DNA from: SAR202 cluster bacterium | Lineage (GTDB): Bacteria; Chloroflexota; Dehalococcoidia; SAR202; CAJWER01 | NCBI GenBank assembly: GCA_030740335.1 | Contig: JASLXL010000264.1 | Coordinates: 1-6,112, forward strand | DNA: 6,112 nt | Direction: 5' to 3' | Shown here: one piece after another, positions 5,879-6,112 of the stretch | Layout: every line of letters begins with the position of its first letter | How positions within the stretch are numbered: the stretch's first letter is position 1 | The notes under the pieces: generated by a model | Told to the model about the DNA's origin: nothing | The model's database searches: none | The model's input: the letters and a program-made list of their open reading frames with translations, nothing else | Position numbers and translations under genes: made by a program

Positions 5879-6112
5879 CCAAACCGGAGGCGCATGTACG
5901 ACAGGTTACGGCGAGCCGTTGGTGCACGGCCGGGGGATCCACTCCACGTTGTGACACCCGATACCGATTACATTTGCGGAGTCTTGTAGGGTGTCGCGCA
6001 TCCGTGGCATTTGCTTGAGAGATATCGCGTCGGGCAATAGACCCTTCCACATGCTCAGAGCGAATGATGGGTCGAAACCGCGATTGTGATGAGTCCGTCG
6101 GAGCAGGTTATT
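5879..6112. other. Right flank with no convincing gene
   Basis: The only item worth noting is a 31-codon plus-strand frame from an ATG at 5894 to a TAG at 5987-5989 (MYDRLRRAVG onward, ending YICGVL). GGAGG (5886-5890) lies three bases before its ATG, which is too close for best use. The peptide matches nothing I know and codon use is unbiased. If real, it would be divergent from the tRNA. Otherwise I see no repeat, RNA or ORF in this stretch. Confidence 0.3.

Noticed and set aside
5669..6050. Minus-strand frames crossing the tRNA-Arg gene
   Set aside because: They read through the folded tRNA, so they are accidental.
1..6112. CRISPR array, insertion sequence, phage or toxin-antitoxin module
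   Set aside because: No regularly spaced repeats, no transposase or integrase motifs, and no paired small genes with recognisable toxin or antitoxin features were seen on either strand.

Overview
This 6.1 kb window is bacterial DNA of moderately high G+C: compact genes, Shine-Dalgarno sites, and a bacterial tRNA-Arg(UCU). The gene types are a sugar-hydrolase-like beta-propeller, a Gfo/Idh/MocA dehydrogenase and a soluble S9 peptidase. They fit heterotrophic, largely uncultured lineages such as SAR202-type Chloroflexota, Poribacteria or Planctomycetes relatives. That placement is an impression, not something the sequence proves.

Layout, left to right. The 3' tail of a possible rightward gene (1-48) runs into a repeat (42-220) that ends with the 3' half of a tRNA-Arg gene. 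A weak leftward ORF follows (251-505). Next comes a leftward two-gene operon: a Gfo/Idh/MocA oxidoreductase (3085-1946), then a glycoside-hydrolase-like five-bladed propeller protein (1920-502). Its leader (3086-3200) carries a candidate promoter, two perfect 11-bp tandem repeats, a third related palindromic site and a stem-loop. A divergent intergenic stretch (3197-3623) holds a short protein-like remnant, a weak rightward promoter candidate and a small ORF. That ORF overlaps the start of a rightward 655-residue S9 (acylaminoacyl-peptidase/dipeptidyl-peptidase type) serine peptidase (3624-5591). A second copy of the left repeat (5640-5803) leads into an intact leftward tRNA-Arg(UCU) with its own promoter. 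The last 230 bases hold nothing convincing.

How it fits together. The dehydrogenase and propeller protein probably act in sequence on a sugar, sugar acid or cyclitol in the cytoplasm, under a local regulator whose gene is not in the window. The S9 peptidase is a separate transcription unit and richer in G+C at third codon positions. The whole 5.6 kb block lies between an intact tRNA-Arg and a copied tRNA-Arg 3' half that stops exactly at the anticodon loop. This is the footprint expected of integrase-mediated insertion into a tRNA gene. No integrase is present, and the repeat runs about 135 bases past the tRNA end, which points to stacked or decayed elements or to a segmental duplication rather than one simple island.
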